DNA from: DATARH01 sp963734125
GTDB lineage: Bacteria > Pseudomonadota > Alphaproteobacteria > ATCC43930 > CGMCC-115725
NCBI GenBank assembly: GCA_963734125.1
Contig: CAVTGB010000049.1
Coordinates: 1 to 64,000 of the forward strand
DNA length: 64,000 nucleotides
Direction of reading: 5' to 3'
In this document: piece by piece, positions 28,357 through 38,022 of the stretch
Numbering within the stretch: position 1 is the first letter of the stretch
Layout of the letters: each line of letters begins with the position of its first letter
The notes under the pieces: model-generated
What the model saw: the letters and a program-made list of their open reading frames with translations, nothing else
What the model was told of the DNA's origin: nothing
Databases searched by the model: none
Translations under genes and position numbers: made by a program

Positions 28357-29919
28357 GTGACCGCATCGCCGGGAGGGGCGGGGGCCGCCACTGCGCTTCG
28401 GCTGTGGGGCGTGTTTCTACTGCTGCTTATCGTGGCCGCCGCGCCGGTGTTCTCGACCGTATTGCCGCCCCTCGTCGATTATCCGAACCATCTGGCGCGC
28501 ATGCACCTCCTGATGGCGGGCGGGGACCGGTGCTACGCGGTCCGCTGGGCGGCGCTGCCCAATCTCGCCGAGGATCTGATCGTGCCGCCGCTGGCACGGG
28601 TGATGCCGCTCGCGCTCGCGGCCAAGCTCTTTCTAATCGCGACCTTTGCCTTACTGGCGGGCGGCGTCGTGTGGCTCAACCGGATCGCTACCGGTGGCTG
28701 GCGCTGGTGGCCGCTCGCCGCCTTTCTCTTCCTCTATACCCGGACCTTGTTGTGGGGTTTCCTCAACTACCTGTTCGGGGTCGGCTTTGCATTGTGCGGC
28801 GCGGCGCTGTGGCTGACCCTCGAAGAACGGCGCGCCTCACTGCGCATCCTCGCTTCGTCGATCGTCGGCCTTATCTGCTTCTTCAGCCATCTTGCGGCCT
28901 TCGGGATCTACGGCCTCATCATCATCGGGGTTGAACTGCCGCCGGCGCTCGCTGAACTGCGCGCCCGCCGCTGGCGAGTGTTTGCGCGTCGCGTCGCGAT
29001 CCTCGCGCCGCAATTCCTCGCGCCGGGCGCGGTGTTTTTTTTCCTCTCGCCACACGAGGCGGGTGGCGCCATCGCCTATGGCGCCATCTGGCGCAAGGCC
29101 GACCTCCTGTTCAGCGTCTTCGACAACTACAGCCGCCCGTTCGACATCGCCTGCTTTGCCGCGTTGACGGGGCTCCTCCTCGCTCTCGCGGTGACGCGCC
29201 GGCTCGGCCTCGATCGTCGGCTCGGTTGCGCTCTGGCCCTCCTGGCAGCTTCCTATCTGTTGGCTCCCAGTCAAATGCTGGCGGGCTCCGCTGCCGACCA
29301 CCGGCTGCCCGCCGCGGGGTTCCTGCTGCTGGTCGCGGCGAGCGCACCGCGGTTTCCCAGACGGCGCGTGGCGGCGGCGGCCGGCGCCGTTTTGGCGGCG
29401 ATGCTGGTGGCCCGCATGGCGGTCATCGAGGAAGTCTGGCTGACCGCCGATCGCGTCTACACCGCCGTCCTCGACGGGATCGACCGGCTGCCTGGCGGTG
29501 CCGCGCTGGCGCTCGCCTATCCGCCCGGCGCGGTCAACATGGTCAAGATCCCGCTCCTCCACATCGCAACGCTGGCGATCCCGCGGCGCGAGGCGTTTGT
29601 CCCGACGCTGTTCGCGGTCCCCGGCCAGCAGCCGGTCGAACTGCGCCCACCCTATGCCGCACTCGCCGCCGCGGCGCCGCCGCCCCTATTGTGGAGCGGG
29701 CTGACCGGGGGCGACGCCGCTGAGCGGGCCGCAGCCTTTAGCGCGCTCGCCGGCTACGACTATGTCGCTGTGACCGACCGCCAGCCGGTGCAGGTGCCGC
29801 CGAGCCGGTGCCTCGCGCCGGTTTTTCGCCAGCAGCGGTTCCAGATTTTCGCGGTGGTGCACGGCGGCGCGTGCGGGCCGGCCCCGGTCATGAAAACCGG
29901 CAGAGCGGGGCCCAGCTGA
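28357..29919 (+). CDS. Polytopic membrane protein (GT-C-like), function unknown
   Basis: A 520-residue inner-membrane protein from GTG 28357, 13 bases after the amidohydrolase relic. About ten hydrophobic helices are spread to residue 370, including FLLLLIVAAAPVFSTVLPPL, FLLLVAASAP and a repeated Ala/Leu-rich pattern. A motif LVDYPNHLARMHLL follows the first helix in the first outer loop, as in GT-C glycosyltransferases, where an acidic residue in that loop is catalytic. A soluble C-terminal tail of about 130 residues follows. Its end overlaps the convergent next gene by 32 bases. A lipid-linked sugar transferase is possible, but I cannot assign a family. Confidence 0.7.
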   Translation: MTASPGGAGAATALRLWGVFLLLLIVAAAPVFSTVLPPLVDYPNHLARMHLLMAGGDRCYAVRWAALPNLAEDLIVPPLARVMPLALAAKLFLIATFALLAGGVVWLNRIATGGWRWWPLAAFLFLYTRTLLWGFLNYLFGVGFALCGAALWLTLEERRASLRILASSIVGLICFFSHLAAFGIYGLIIIGVELPPALAELRARRWRVFARRVAILAPQFLAPGAVFFFLSPHEAGGAIAYGAIWRKADLLFSVFDNYSRPFDIACFAALTGLLLALAVTRRLGLDRRLGCALALLAASYLLAPSQMLAGSAADHRLPAAGFLLLVAASAPRFPRRRVAAAAGAVLAAMLVARMAVIEEVWLTADRVYTAVLDGIDRLPGGAALALAYPPGAVNMVKIPLLHIATLAIPRREAFVPTLFAVPGQQPVELRPPYAALAAAAPPPLLWSGLTGGDAAERAAAFSALAGYDYVAVTDRQPVQVPPSRCLAPVFRQQRFQIFAVVHGGACGPAPVMKTGRAGPS

Positions 29920-31735
29920 GAATTTGCTGCCAGTGCTGCCCGGGTACCAGCGCCGGGTAGGGCCAGGAAGCGATCTGGTGCCAGCCATCGTCGGCATGGC
30001 GCAACAACACCGCCTGCCCGGCGGGCAGCCCGAGGAGGCCCGGCGGGGTGCACGAGATCAGCGCCAGCCCGTATCCGCGGCGCGCCGCGTCGTCCAAGGT
30101 GGCCTCGTCCGCAGTGTCCCGGCGCAACAGATCGAGCGTCGGGTGGCGCGGCGGGGTGTCGCGCAGGACGCCCGCGAGCATCGACGCAAGGCTGCCATTG
30201 TCGCCCGGCAGCAGCAGCGCCAGCCGATCGCCATCGCCGAGCTGCGCGCCCGTCTGCTTGGCGAGGTTCCACGCGAGCGGCTGCGGCATGTCGAGGTCGA
30301 AGCGCAGCCGCTTCGCGAAGCCAAACGGCGCCAGCACGATCAAGAGGATCGCACCGGCCGCGGCGGGCCGCGCAGCGGTGCGTACCAGCCACGCGCCGAG
30401 CCCCAGATCACGTACCGCCAACGCCAGCGACAGCACCAGGACCAGGGACAGGTGGGTGTTGTAGCGGAAGAATGAGTGCGCCTCGATCGCCATTCCCGGC
30501 GCGAACAGCGCGACATAGGTCAGCACGATAAAGGCGTTGTAGAAAAGGAACAGCGCCGCGTGAAAGGCGAGGAGCCGCGTCGTCGGTGTCCAGCCTTGGC
30601 GCCGCCGCGACACGACGAGGGCGACGAAGGCGGCGCCGGCGCAGCCGAAATAAACCGGCTTCTCCACCACCGTCGCGAGCATGCTGGCAAAGGCCGCCGG
30701 CATTATCCGCCAATTCCACTCGGCGATCGGCAAGAGCTGCAGCTCGGCGACGCCGGCATGGAGGATGTAATAGCGCCAGACGAGGTAGAGCAGCACCGCC
30801 GGCAGGGCGGCAATGGCGACACTGCGGAGAGGGCGCCCGCGCGGCGCGGCGCGCTCGGCCCAGCGGACGGCGATCGCGGCGCCGGAGAGCGCGGCCACCA
30901 ACCCGAGGCCGGATTGCTTGGTGTTGACGAGCGCCGCGAGCGCCAGGGCGAGGGGCACGAGGGAACGCCCGGCGGCCTCCTCACCCTCCATGCGCACAAA
31001 TCCCAAGGCGGCAAAGAGCGCCGTGACGGCGAGCGCCGGTTCGCCGTAGGGCGCCAGGGCGACGCGCGGGACAAAGCCCGGGTTGAGCAATGTCACCAAG
31101 AGAATGCCGCCGGCGATCATGCCCCATGTCGGCGCCGCTTGCGGCGATCCAGGTCTTTGATCGAGAGCTCGCGCGATGGCGAGTGCACCGGCCAGCTGCA
31201 GCATCAGATTGATCAGCGACATGCCGCCCGCCGGAAAGTCGCTCGTGACAAAGGACCCGATAAAGCTGAGGAACTGCGTGTTGTAAGGGGCGCCCGGCAG
31301 CAGCGAGTGGCTGGACGGCAGGAGCGCGGTCGGCAGCCGGGCGTAATCGACGAGAAAGAACGCGTTCGGCAACAGGTTGAGGAAGGTGTCCGGCTGTGAC
31401 GGCCGGATCGGCCCCAGCACCAGCCACAGCGGCGCCGACAGCGCCAGCACCCGTCCGAGCGCCCGCCAAGCCTCTGCGCCGGGGCGCCGCGCCGTCACCA
31501 GTACGCCAGCCGCGGCGAGGATGAAGGCGCCCGCCGGCACCCGCAGACTTAGCGGCACAAAGACGCCCCATAGGGTCAAGACGAAGCACAAGGCCCCCCA
31601 GCCGGCCACGATCTGGTATTCCGGCGCGACCCGCCGCCCGGTCAGCCCGGCGCCGGCCAGTAAGAGCACCGCGCCGACGCCCCAGCTTGCGACGACGGCC
31701 AACAAGTCCGCGGCGTGCGGCAGGTAATCGGTCAT
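29888..31735 (-). CDS. Polytopic membrane protein, glycosyltransferase-like (GT-C/PMT type)
   Basis: A 615-residue protein from ATG 31735 with about twelve membrane helices and a soluble C-terminal domain. The outer loop after the third or fourth helix has GPIRPSQPDTFLNLLPNAF and YNTQFLSFIGSF, a layout seen in GT-C enzymes. The frame stays open upstream to 32017, but that part is charged and lacks a start signal. The gene converges on and overlaps the 28357-29919 membrane gene, whose soluble tail has a similar place in the protein. The two may act in the same envelope glycan pathway. No substrate can be named. Confidence 0.7.
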   Translation of the reverse strand: MTDYLPHAADLLAVVASWGVGAVLLLAGAGLTGRRVAPEYQIVAGWGALCFVLTLWGVFVPLSLRVPAGAFILAAAGVLVTARRPGAEAWRALGRVLALSAPLWLVLGPIRPSQPDTFLNLLPNAFFLVDYARLPTALLPSSHSLLPGAPYNTQFLSFIGSFVTSDFPAGGMSLINLMLQLAGALAIARALDQRPGSPQAAPTWGMIAGGILLVTLLNPGFVPRVALAPYGEPALAVTALFAALGFVRMEGEEAAGRSLVPLALALAALVNTKQSGLGLVAALSGAAIAVRWAERAAPRGRPLRSVAIAALPAVLLYLVWRYYILHAGVAELQLLPIAEWNWRIMPAAFASMLATVVEKPVYFGCAGAAFVALVVSRRRQGWTPTTRLLAFHAALFLFYNAFIVLTYVALFAPGMAIEAHSFFRYNTHLSLVLVLSLALAVRDLGLGAWLVRTAARPAAAGAILLIVLAPFGFAKRLRFDLDMPQPLAWNLAKQTGAQLGDGDRLALLLPGDNGSLASMLAGVLRDTPPRHPTLDLLRRDTADEATLDDAARRGYGLALISCTPPGLLGLPAGQAVLLRHADDGWHQIASWPYPALVPGQHWQQILSWAPLCRFS

Positions 31736-32381
31736 CGCGGCCCCGAGCCGCCGGCGACAGGCGCCGACCGCTCTGCGATTGGTGGCAATGCCGTGCGCAT
31801 TACTCTGAGAGCAAACCCCGTGCCGCCTTCCGAGCGCGGCCGGCGGGAAGCTGCCGGCAATCGAAGGCTGCGGCAAGCCCCGAGAGCCGTCGGGTAGCGG
31901 TGCGGCGGGAGGCTCGCGAAAGCACACGACCCGCAGGCCGCTTGGACATTCAGCGGCGCAAAAGAAATTGGCCGGAACCCTGAGGGGCCCGGCCAAGTTT
32001 GAACAGGGAGGCTTCACGTCTAGGAGACGTAAGGATCCGAAGACCCTCTTTCCGGGCGCAAGTCCCGGAAACTGTTTCGGGGCACGCGGGCCCCAGAAAT
32101 TCGCCGCGATGCAGTATCGCGCAGGGCGAAGTATCTGGTTCGACGTGGATTATCACCAACGGGAATTCGGTCTGGCTCGTCTGCAAAAACCGCAATGCTG
32201 TCGCCGGGCTCGATAAATCCGCGTCAACTCGCCGCAGCCGGCATTTAAAACAGGGTTGCTGCAAGTAGAATCGTCTTTATTATTCGCCGTGGCCGGGCGT
32301 CGTCCAGGCGCCTACATGAATTCCCGGGTCAAGCCCGGGGACGACGATTGAGCGGGGGAGCGAGCTTGATCGGATGCCGCT
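31736..32381. other. Large intergenic region with several small hairpins
   Basis: About 645 bases between two minus-strand genes. Open frames here are short and lack motifs. Several compact hairpins occur, for example ACGTCT-AGG-AGACGT near 32017-32031 and TTCCGGG-loop-CCCGGAA near 32050-32070. A CCCGGGTCAAGCCCGGG dispersed-repeat half-copy lies at 32323-32339. It may contain the 5' leader of the upstream membrane gene or a small RNA; I cannot decide. Confidence 0.4.
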
Positions 32382-33281
32382 TTAGCTCAATCGGCTCTCG
32401 GCCACTTTGCGCAAGAGAAAATCGCGGAAGACGCTGATCCGTTTCGAGGAACGCAGTTCCTCGGGATAGACGAAATAGGCCTCGTTGGGCGGCCCGGACA
32501 GCTCCGGGAGGACGCGCACCAGGTTGCTCGTCTCCGCCGCGACAAAGTCCGGGAGGGAGGCCAGGCCGAGCCCGCTCTTCACCGCGCGCAGGATGCCGTA
32601 AACGTTATTAACGGCGAGCATCGGTCGACGGTCGCGCGCCGGCTTGGCGCCGGTTTCGATCAGCCAGTTCACCCCCGGGGTCGCCGGCCTTGCATCCTCG
32701 CCGTAAACGATCAAGCGATGCTCGTCGAGGTCCTCGGCGCGCTGCGGTGTGCCGTATTTTTTGAGGTATTCGGGCGAGCCGTAGATATGCACCTGGACGC
32801 TGACGAGATGCCGCTGGATCAGGTCCGGCTGGCGCGGCGGCGACATGCGAATCGCGACATCAGCTTCGCGCATCGACAGGTCGAGCTCGGAATCGTCGAC
32901 CACCAGGCTGACCTGGATCTCGGGGTAGAGGTCGAGGAATTCGCGGATGCGCGGGGTCAGCCAGATCGAGCCGAACGCGACGCTCGTGGTGATCTTCAAC
33001 GGTCCCTTCGGTCGGTCCTTCGATTCGGAAATCAGGCTTTCCGACATCGCCAGCTTGGCGAAAACTTCGCGCGCGGTGCGAAACAGCAATTCGCCCTGCT
33101 CGGTCAGGATGAGGCCCCGCGCATGGCGGTGGAACAACGGCACGCTGAGGCTCTCCTCCAGCGCGCTGATCTGCCGGCTGACGGCGGATTGGCTCAGATT
33201 GAGCGCTTCACCGGCATGGGTGAAGCTGCCGGCTTCGGCGACGGCGTGAAAAACCCGCAACTTGTCCCAATCCATCGCCAT
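32382..33281 (-). CDS. LysR-family transcriptional regulator
   Basis: A 299-residue DNA-binding regulator. The N-terminal winged helix-turn-helix is textbook LysR: LRVFHAVAEAGSFTHAGE, LNLSQSAVSRQISALEE. The co-inducer domain begins near residue 92 with PKGPLKITTSVAFGS and ends near 290. GGAAGG lies upstream of the ATG. It sits 50 bases from the end of trxB on the same strand, a pairing often kept in alphaproteobacteria, so it may be co-transcribed with trxB. Targets are unknown. Members usually act as tetramers that sense a small molecule. Confidence 0.92.
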   Translation of the reverse strand: MAMDWDKLRVFHAVAEAGSFTHAGEALNLSQSAVSRQISALEESLSVPLFHRHARGLILTEQGELLFRTAREVFAKLAMSESLISESKDRPKGPLKITTSVAFGSIWLTPRIREFLDLYPEIQVSLVVDDSELDLSMREADVAIRMSPPRQPDLIQRHLVSVQVHIYGSPEYLKKYGTPQRAEDLDEHRLIVYGEDARPATPGVNWLIETGAKPARDRRPMLAVNNVYGILRAVKSGLGLASLPDFVAAETSNLVRVLPELSGPPNEAYFVYPEELRSSKRISVFRDFLLRKVAESRLS

Positions 33282-33331
33282 TCGTTTGCCTTCCGGGAGC
33301 CCCCGCCCGCGTTCGTCCGATCTGAATCCCC

Positions 33332-34303
33332 CTATTCCGCAGCGCGCGCAGCCGCAGAATCTTCCTCGGCGGAAAGAAACTTCTCCGCCTCGAGCGCGGC
33401 CATGCAGCCGAGCCCCGCGGCGGTCACCGCCTGGCGGTACACCTTGTCCTTGACATCACCCGCGGCGAAGAGCCCGGGGATCGCCGTCGCGGTCGAATCG
33501 GGCTGGGTCAGGATATAACCCTCCGCATCGAGCGGCACTCGCCCGGCGACGAGCCCCGTAACCGGGGTGTGACCGATCGCGATAAAGACGCCGTCGCAGG
33601 CGCGCTCAGTCAGCGCCCCGGTGCGCAGATTGCGCAGCCTGACGCCCTTCACCTGCGGCGGCTCGGGCACGCCCAGGATTTCGTCGAGCACGCTGTCCCA
33701 GACGATTTCGATCTTCGGGTTGCGGAACAGGCGGTCCTGCAGGATCTTCTCGGCGCGCAGCGCATTGCGCCGGTGGACGAGCGTCACTCGGCTTGCATGA
33801 TTGGTCAGGTAGATCGCTTCCTCGACGGCGGTATTGCCGCCGCCGACGATAACCACCTCCTGGTCGCGAAAGAAGAAGCCGTCGCAGGTCGCGCAGGCCG
33901 AGACGCCAAAGCCGCGGAATGCCTCCTCTCCGGGGACGCCCAGCCAGCGCGCCTGAGCGCCGGTCGCGAGGATCGCGGTGTCGCCCTGATAGCGATCGCC
34001 CAAATCGCCGGTGGCGAGGAACGGGCGCCGGCTGAGATCGAGGGCGACGATCTCGTCTTGGATGATGCGGGTGCCGACATGCTCGGCCTGGCGCTGCATC
34101 TGCTCCATCAGCCAGGGCCCCTGGATGATGTCGGCAAAACCGGGGTAGTTCTCGACATCGGTCGTAATCGTCAGCTGGCCGCCGGGTTGAATCCCGGTTA
34201 CCAGGATCGGATGGAGGTTGGCGCGCGCGGCATAGATCGCCGCGGTATACCCGGCCGGCCCCGCCCCTATGATCAAGACCTTGGTTTGGTGCTGCTGCGG
34301 CAT
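33332..34303 (-). CDS. trxB: Thioredoxin-disulfide reductase
   Basis: A 323-residue flavoprotein that passes electrons from NADPH via FAD to thioredoxin in the cytosol. It shows the FAD motif IIGAGPAGYTAA at the N-terminus, the redox pair CATC (Cys137, Cys140) followed by DG, the NADPH motif IVGGGNTAVEEA and the C-terminal FAD motif GLFAAGDVKDKVYRQ. The ATG at 34303 matches the usual N-terminus; the frame is open far upstream only because the next gene is frameshifted. LysR follows downstream. It supplies reducing power for thiol chemistry, including thioredoxin-fold proteins such as the DsbA-like gene in this window, but a direct link is not shown. Confidence 0.96.
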   Translation of the reverse strand: MPQQHQTKVLIIGAGPAGYTAAIYAARANLHPILVTGIQPGGQLTITTDVENYPGFADIIQGPWLMEQMQRQAEHVGTRIIQDEIVALDLSRRPFLATGDLGDRYQGDTAILATGAQARWLGVPGEEAFRGFGVSACATCDGFFFRDQEVVIVGGGNTAVEEAIYLTNHASRVTLVHRRNALRAEKILQDRLFRNPKIEIVWDSVLDEILGVPEPPQVKGVRLRNLRTGALTERACDGVFIAIGHTPVTGLVAGRVPLDAEGYILTQPDSTATAIPGLFAAGDVKDKVYRQAVTAAGLGCMAALEAEKFLSAEEDSAAARAAE

Positions 34304-34401
34304 TGCGCGGTTCTCTGTCCTTCGGGCCCGATCGATTTGACAGGATAATATAGCATTTTTTTGCGCCGCAACGAGCCGCGCCGGCGCCGGCCGGGATCTC
34401 G

Positions 34402-36313
34402 TCAGAACCCGAACATATGATCGAGGCTGAAGGCACCGCCCCGGCCCAGGAGTCCATGATAACCGAAGAGCCGGCAGGTCGGGTCGCGGATGACGGCGTA
34501 GGCGCCCGCGCCGGCTCGAGCGCGGGTGGCCTCGTCGAACAGTCCATGATAGCGCACAAGGCGGGAGCCCGAGCAGGGTATCGCCAGTTGGGCGCCGGTG
34601 ATTTCGGCCCCCTCGCGATTGTAGAGGATGATCTCGGTCGCGCTTGTCGGACGCCAGGGTAATGACGCCGGATAGATCAGGTGACAGAGCGTGTCGTACT
34701 CGCCCTCGCCGAGGCGCAGGAACAGCCGAGTCGAGAGGCCGGGCGGACGCCCGACATAGGATTGCGGCTCGTCCCGGTAGGTGAGGATCGTATTGAAGAT
34801 GTGCGCGCCAAAGCTCGAAATCGGCGGCATGCCCGCTCACCCGATGGCGATAGCGGAAAAGGGCATGCAGCCAGCCGTCGCCCTCGCCGCCATTGGCGAA
34901 ATCGTAGACCAGCTCGACATGGCCGTAGCCGGTCCCGAGGCCCTCCGCGACCGCGTCGAGCGATAGTGCAATTGCGTGATCGCGCGCCAGGCGGCCGAGC
35001 GGCACCCGCGCAATCTGGTTGCCCTCGGGGTCGTAGACCAGCGCGGCAATCGGCAATTCGCGCTGCGAGACGGCCATCGGGGTCGGCAGCAGGAGGCTTT
35101 CCCATTCCCCGCGCGACAGGATCGGCGCCGGCAGCAGATAGCCCTTGCCGAGCCTCGGACCCAGCCGCGGCAGCCGGGGGTCGGGCTCCAGATCGGAGCG
35201 CTCGACATTGACGTGCGCAATGCGGCGGCGCTCCCCGGCGATCACCTCATAGCGCGGGCGCACGACGTGCTTGCCGGCGCGCAATTCGATCTGGCGGGGC
35301 CAGGCGAGGCCCGGCAGCAGCGTAGCGACATCGACGGCGCAGCTGGCGAAGGGTCCGATTGCTTGCCCAATCGCGACGATGGTCTCCTCGCCCATCGGGT
35401 TGAGCCCGATCGCGCCCGCCGGGATCGGGCTCGGGTGGCTGTTCTGGATCCAGAGGATCACCCGCTCGCCGGGGCCCGGCGCCGGCAGGCCCGCATAGCG
35501 GTCGGCCGGCCAGGCATTCGCGTCGTGGGTGCACGACAGCGCCCCATCCGGTGCCGCTCCGGGGTCCCCAAACGTGTCGAGCGCGTATTTGACGATATCG
35601 TGGCCGGCCGCGCCGACGACATGGATGAACAGCTGGCCGGCAAATTCGCCGAGCCCGAACTCTTCGCGCACCCGGCGGCTGTCGATCGCGATCGCGGCGC
35701 CGATGTCGCCGGAGGTTTCGGCCCATTCGGCGATAGCGGCCCCGGAGCCATCGAACAGGGTCAGCCAGCAGGTCACTGCCGGCGAGCCGTAGGCGGCCCA
35801 GTAATTGGCGGTGACGAGGCGGGTGTGCAGCGTGCCGGTGTCGCGAAACAGCGCAAAATTGGTGGCGAAGTTCAACGGGTCGAGGTAGGCGCGGCGATTG
35901 GTGAGCCGCGCCTCCGGGATGCGCATCAGATCGAGGCTGACGATGTGTGCGCCGGCCGGCAGATACGGGTGGAGCTGGCCGATCAGCCGATCGGCCTCGA
36001 AGGCGGCGACCAGTACCGAACGCGCCCCGCTTTGGGCCAGCCCGGTGATCGGCAGCGCGCCACGCCCGAGCACGGTGGCGCCGATGCGCGCGACATCCTG
36101 GACATAGACCCCGGCGATCTCGAGCCCGTCGAGCCCGAAAATCTCGGCGAACCCTTCCGCCGCGCCGTGCGGATCGACGATTGCCGTCGGTCCTTCGCCG
36201 GCGAGCCGGGCCAACAGCGCGCGCGCCGGCGCTGCGGCGTGCGGGTGCGTGAGCGCCTTATAGAGCGTGTTGCCGCCGCGAAGATTGTCGAAGGTTTCGA
36301 TGCGCAGCGCCAT
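34402..36313 (-). pseudogene. Hypothetical protein of about 640 aa with one frameshift
   Basis: The first part runs from ATG 36313 (ALRIETFDNLRGGNTLYKAL) in one frame to about 34835. The last part, with SFGAHIFNTILTYRDEPQSY and LFLRLGEGEYDTLCHLIYP, lies in another frame and ends at 34402. Together they give a protein with a helical N-terminal third and a beta-rich remainder with several LxxGxG-like turns. I do not recognise the family. The start lies 13 bases after the ELM1-family gene, so the two form an operon and may share a role in envelope glycan or polysaccharide work. The single shift could be a sequence error, since both halves look conserved. Confidence 0.6.
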
Positions 36314-36326
36314 GATGGGCCCGATA

Positions 36327-37379
36327 CTACACCAGCGCGCGGCGCGCGAGGTGCGTTGCCGCCAATGTGCGCAGCGCCGCGCCGGCCCGCGCCGTGTCGT
36401 CGGGCGGGGTGTAGGACCAGCACTCGATCTCACCCTTGAAGGGCCGCGTGATTCCGGCCTTCCGCATCGTCTTGTGAAACCGGGCGAATTTTGCGTCCCC
36501 CCCGGCGAGACCGAGAATATGGACGGGCTTGCCGGTCGCCGCCGCCTCGCTGACCATCGACACCGAATCGGCGGTGACGAGCAGCGCGTCCGCAACCGCG
36601 AGATAGGCGTAATAGGGGTTGTCGCCCTGGCCGTCCCAGATCGATCCTGGCAGGCTCGCGAGACGCTCGCGCAAGAGGGCAAGCCCCGCTTCGCCGGTGC
36701 GCCGCGACGGCGTCACCACTGCCGAACCGCCGGAGCGCCGCACCACCGCCGCGATCATCGCGGCGATCTCATTGAGCCGCGAGAGGTCGAGGCGATAGCT
36801 CCGGTTTGCGCCGCCGATGAAGACGCCCAGGATCGGTCGCGCCAGCGTTTCCAGCGCCGGGAACCGGCGGCGCTCGGCAGCGAGCAGCGGCGCGGTCACG
36901 CGGTGAATGGCGCCCTTTGTCACGAGGATTCGCTCGCCGCGCAGCCGGTCGTGCTCGGGGACGAACATCATATCGAATTCGCCGCGCCCGACGCGCGGGT
37001 CCTGGATCTGCGCCGCCAGCGTGCGCCCGCCGCTGGCGCGGCGGATCGCCAGCGCCGGGCGCACCGTGTTGCGGCCGCAGCCGATCACCAGATCAGGCCA
37101 GGGCGGCGTCAGGGCGATGCCCGCTTGCCGCACGGCCGCGAGCGGGGCGAGCCACAGGCGCGGCGGCAGCCAGACCCACGGTCGGCGGATCGCCAGAGAC
37201 TTTTCGCTGAACGGGAACCCGGTGGCCTCGGCAAGCCCCAGCGCCTGGCTTGCCATGCCGGGCTTGCCGTCATGCAGCACCCAGACGCTCGGCCGCCCGT
37301 CGCTCACCTGCCCGTCGCTCACCCGGGTAGCTCGATCGTTGCCGGGGCCACGGGACAGGGACGGAGACAGCAGGACCAT
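36327..37379 (-). CDS. ELM1/GtrOC1 family putative glycosyltransferase
   Basis: A 350-residue protein of the mitochondrial-fission-ELM1 family (PF06258), common in alphaproteobacteria. Motifs include VWVLHDGKPGMASQALGLAE, PDLVIGCGRNTVRPALAIR, IQDPRVGRGEFDMMFVPEHD, LGVFIGGANRSYRLD and the donor-site-like VTADSVSMVSEAAATGKPVH. The fold is GT-B-like, and members have been linked to lipooligosaccharide sugars. It is divergent from an Lrp-type regulator, sharing a 118-base control region, and leads a two-gene unit with the unknown gene downstream. Confidence 0.88.
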   Translation of the reverse strand: MVLLSPSLSRGPGNDRATRVSDGQVSDGRPSVWVLHDGKPGMASQALGLAEATGFPFSEKSLAIRRPWVWLPPRLWLAPLAAVRQAGIALTPPWPDLVIGCGRNTVRPALAIRRASGGRTLAAQIQDPRVGRGEFDMMFVPEHDRLRGERILVTKGAIHRVTAPLLAAERRRFPALETLARPILGVFIGGANRSYRLDLSRLNEIAAMIAAVVRRSGGSAVVTPSRRTGEAGLALLRERLASLPGSIWDGQGDNPYYAYLAVADALLVTADSVSMVSEAAATGKPVHILGLAGGDAKFARFHKTMRKAGITRPFKGEIECWSYTPPDDTARAGAALRTLAATHLARRALV

Positions 37380-37427
37380 CCCCCCGGTTTACGGAAAGCG
37401 CGGGCGATCGGCAAGGCGGCCGCAAAC

Positions 37428-37498
37428 TTGCGCAACAAAATTGCGCAATGGCGGTGAAATTCCTATTCTTGCGTCGCCGAATCCAACGGAATTGCGCA
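37428..37498. promoter_or_regulatory. Three TTGCGCA-type sites between ELM1 and Lrp/AsnC genes
   Basis: The 8-base palindrome TTGCGCAA occurs at 37428-37435 and 37441-37448, 13 bases apart, and TTGCGCA occurs again at 37492-37498, touching the Lrp start. Such spaced palindromes in a divergent control region are what an autoregulating Lrp/AsnC protein would bind. Inferred from position and symmetry only. Confidence 0.4.
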
Positions 37499-38022
37499 TG
37501 CGCGGGCCAAAGCTCGACCATATCGACCGCAGGATCCTGCAGCTCCTACAGGCCAACGGGCGCATCACCAATATCGCGCTGGCGCGGCGCGTCGGCATCT
37601 CGCCGCCGCCCTGCCTGCGCCGCATGCGCGCCTTGGAAGCGGCCGGCCTCATCCGCGGGTATCACGCCGATCTGGCCCCGGAGGCGCTCGGCTTCGCGGT
37701 CACGATCTTCGCCCAGATCGGCCTCTCGAGCCAGGCCGAGAAGGACCTCAAGGCCTTCGAGGATTTGGTCCTCTCGTGGCCCGAGGTGCGCGAGGCGCAC
37801 ATGCTCGCCGGAGAGACCGATTTCCTTTTGAAGATCGTCGCGCCCGATTGGGACAGCTACCAGCGGTTTCTCAGCGCCAAACTGACCGCGGCACCCAATG
37901 TCGCCCACGTCAAATCGGCGCTGGTGCTGCGCGTCTCCAAATTCGCCCCCGGAGTGCCGCTCGACGAGGAGCGGGACGAAGAAGGCGCCTCCTACCCGAA
38001 GGCGACGGTGACGATCTCGTAG
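37498..38022 (+). CDS. Lrp/AsnC family transcriptional regulator
   Basis: A 174-residue regulator. Residues 5-65 form the AsnC helix-turn-helix (LDHIDRRILQLLQANGRI, VGISPPPCLRRMRALEAAG), and about 70-150 the ligand-binding RAM domain (FAQIGLSSQAEKDLKAFE, HMLAGETDFLLKIVAPD). It likely responds to an amino acid and forms octameric rings. The ATG at 37498 overlaps a TTGCGCA site, suggesting self-control. Its last 31 bases overlap the end of the convergent greA gene. Confidence 0.93.
   Translation: MRGPKLDHIDRRILQLLQANGRITNIALARRVGISPPPCLRRMRALEAAGLIRGYHADLAPEALGFAVTIFAQIGLSSQAEKDLKAFEDLVLSWPEVREAHMLAGETDFLLKIVAPDWDSYQRFLSAKLTAAPNVAHVKSALVLRVSKFAPGVPLDEERDEEGASYPKATVTIS

Noticed and set aside
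34976..36439. 487-codon + strand frame opposite the unknown minus-strand gene
   Set aside because: Arg/Ala-rich shadow; the minus strand continues an operon with ELM1.
33332..36682. 1116-codon apparent fusion of trxB with the gene upstream
   Set aside because: The middle part is low-quality sequence after a frameshift; trxB has a normal start at 34303.
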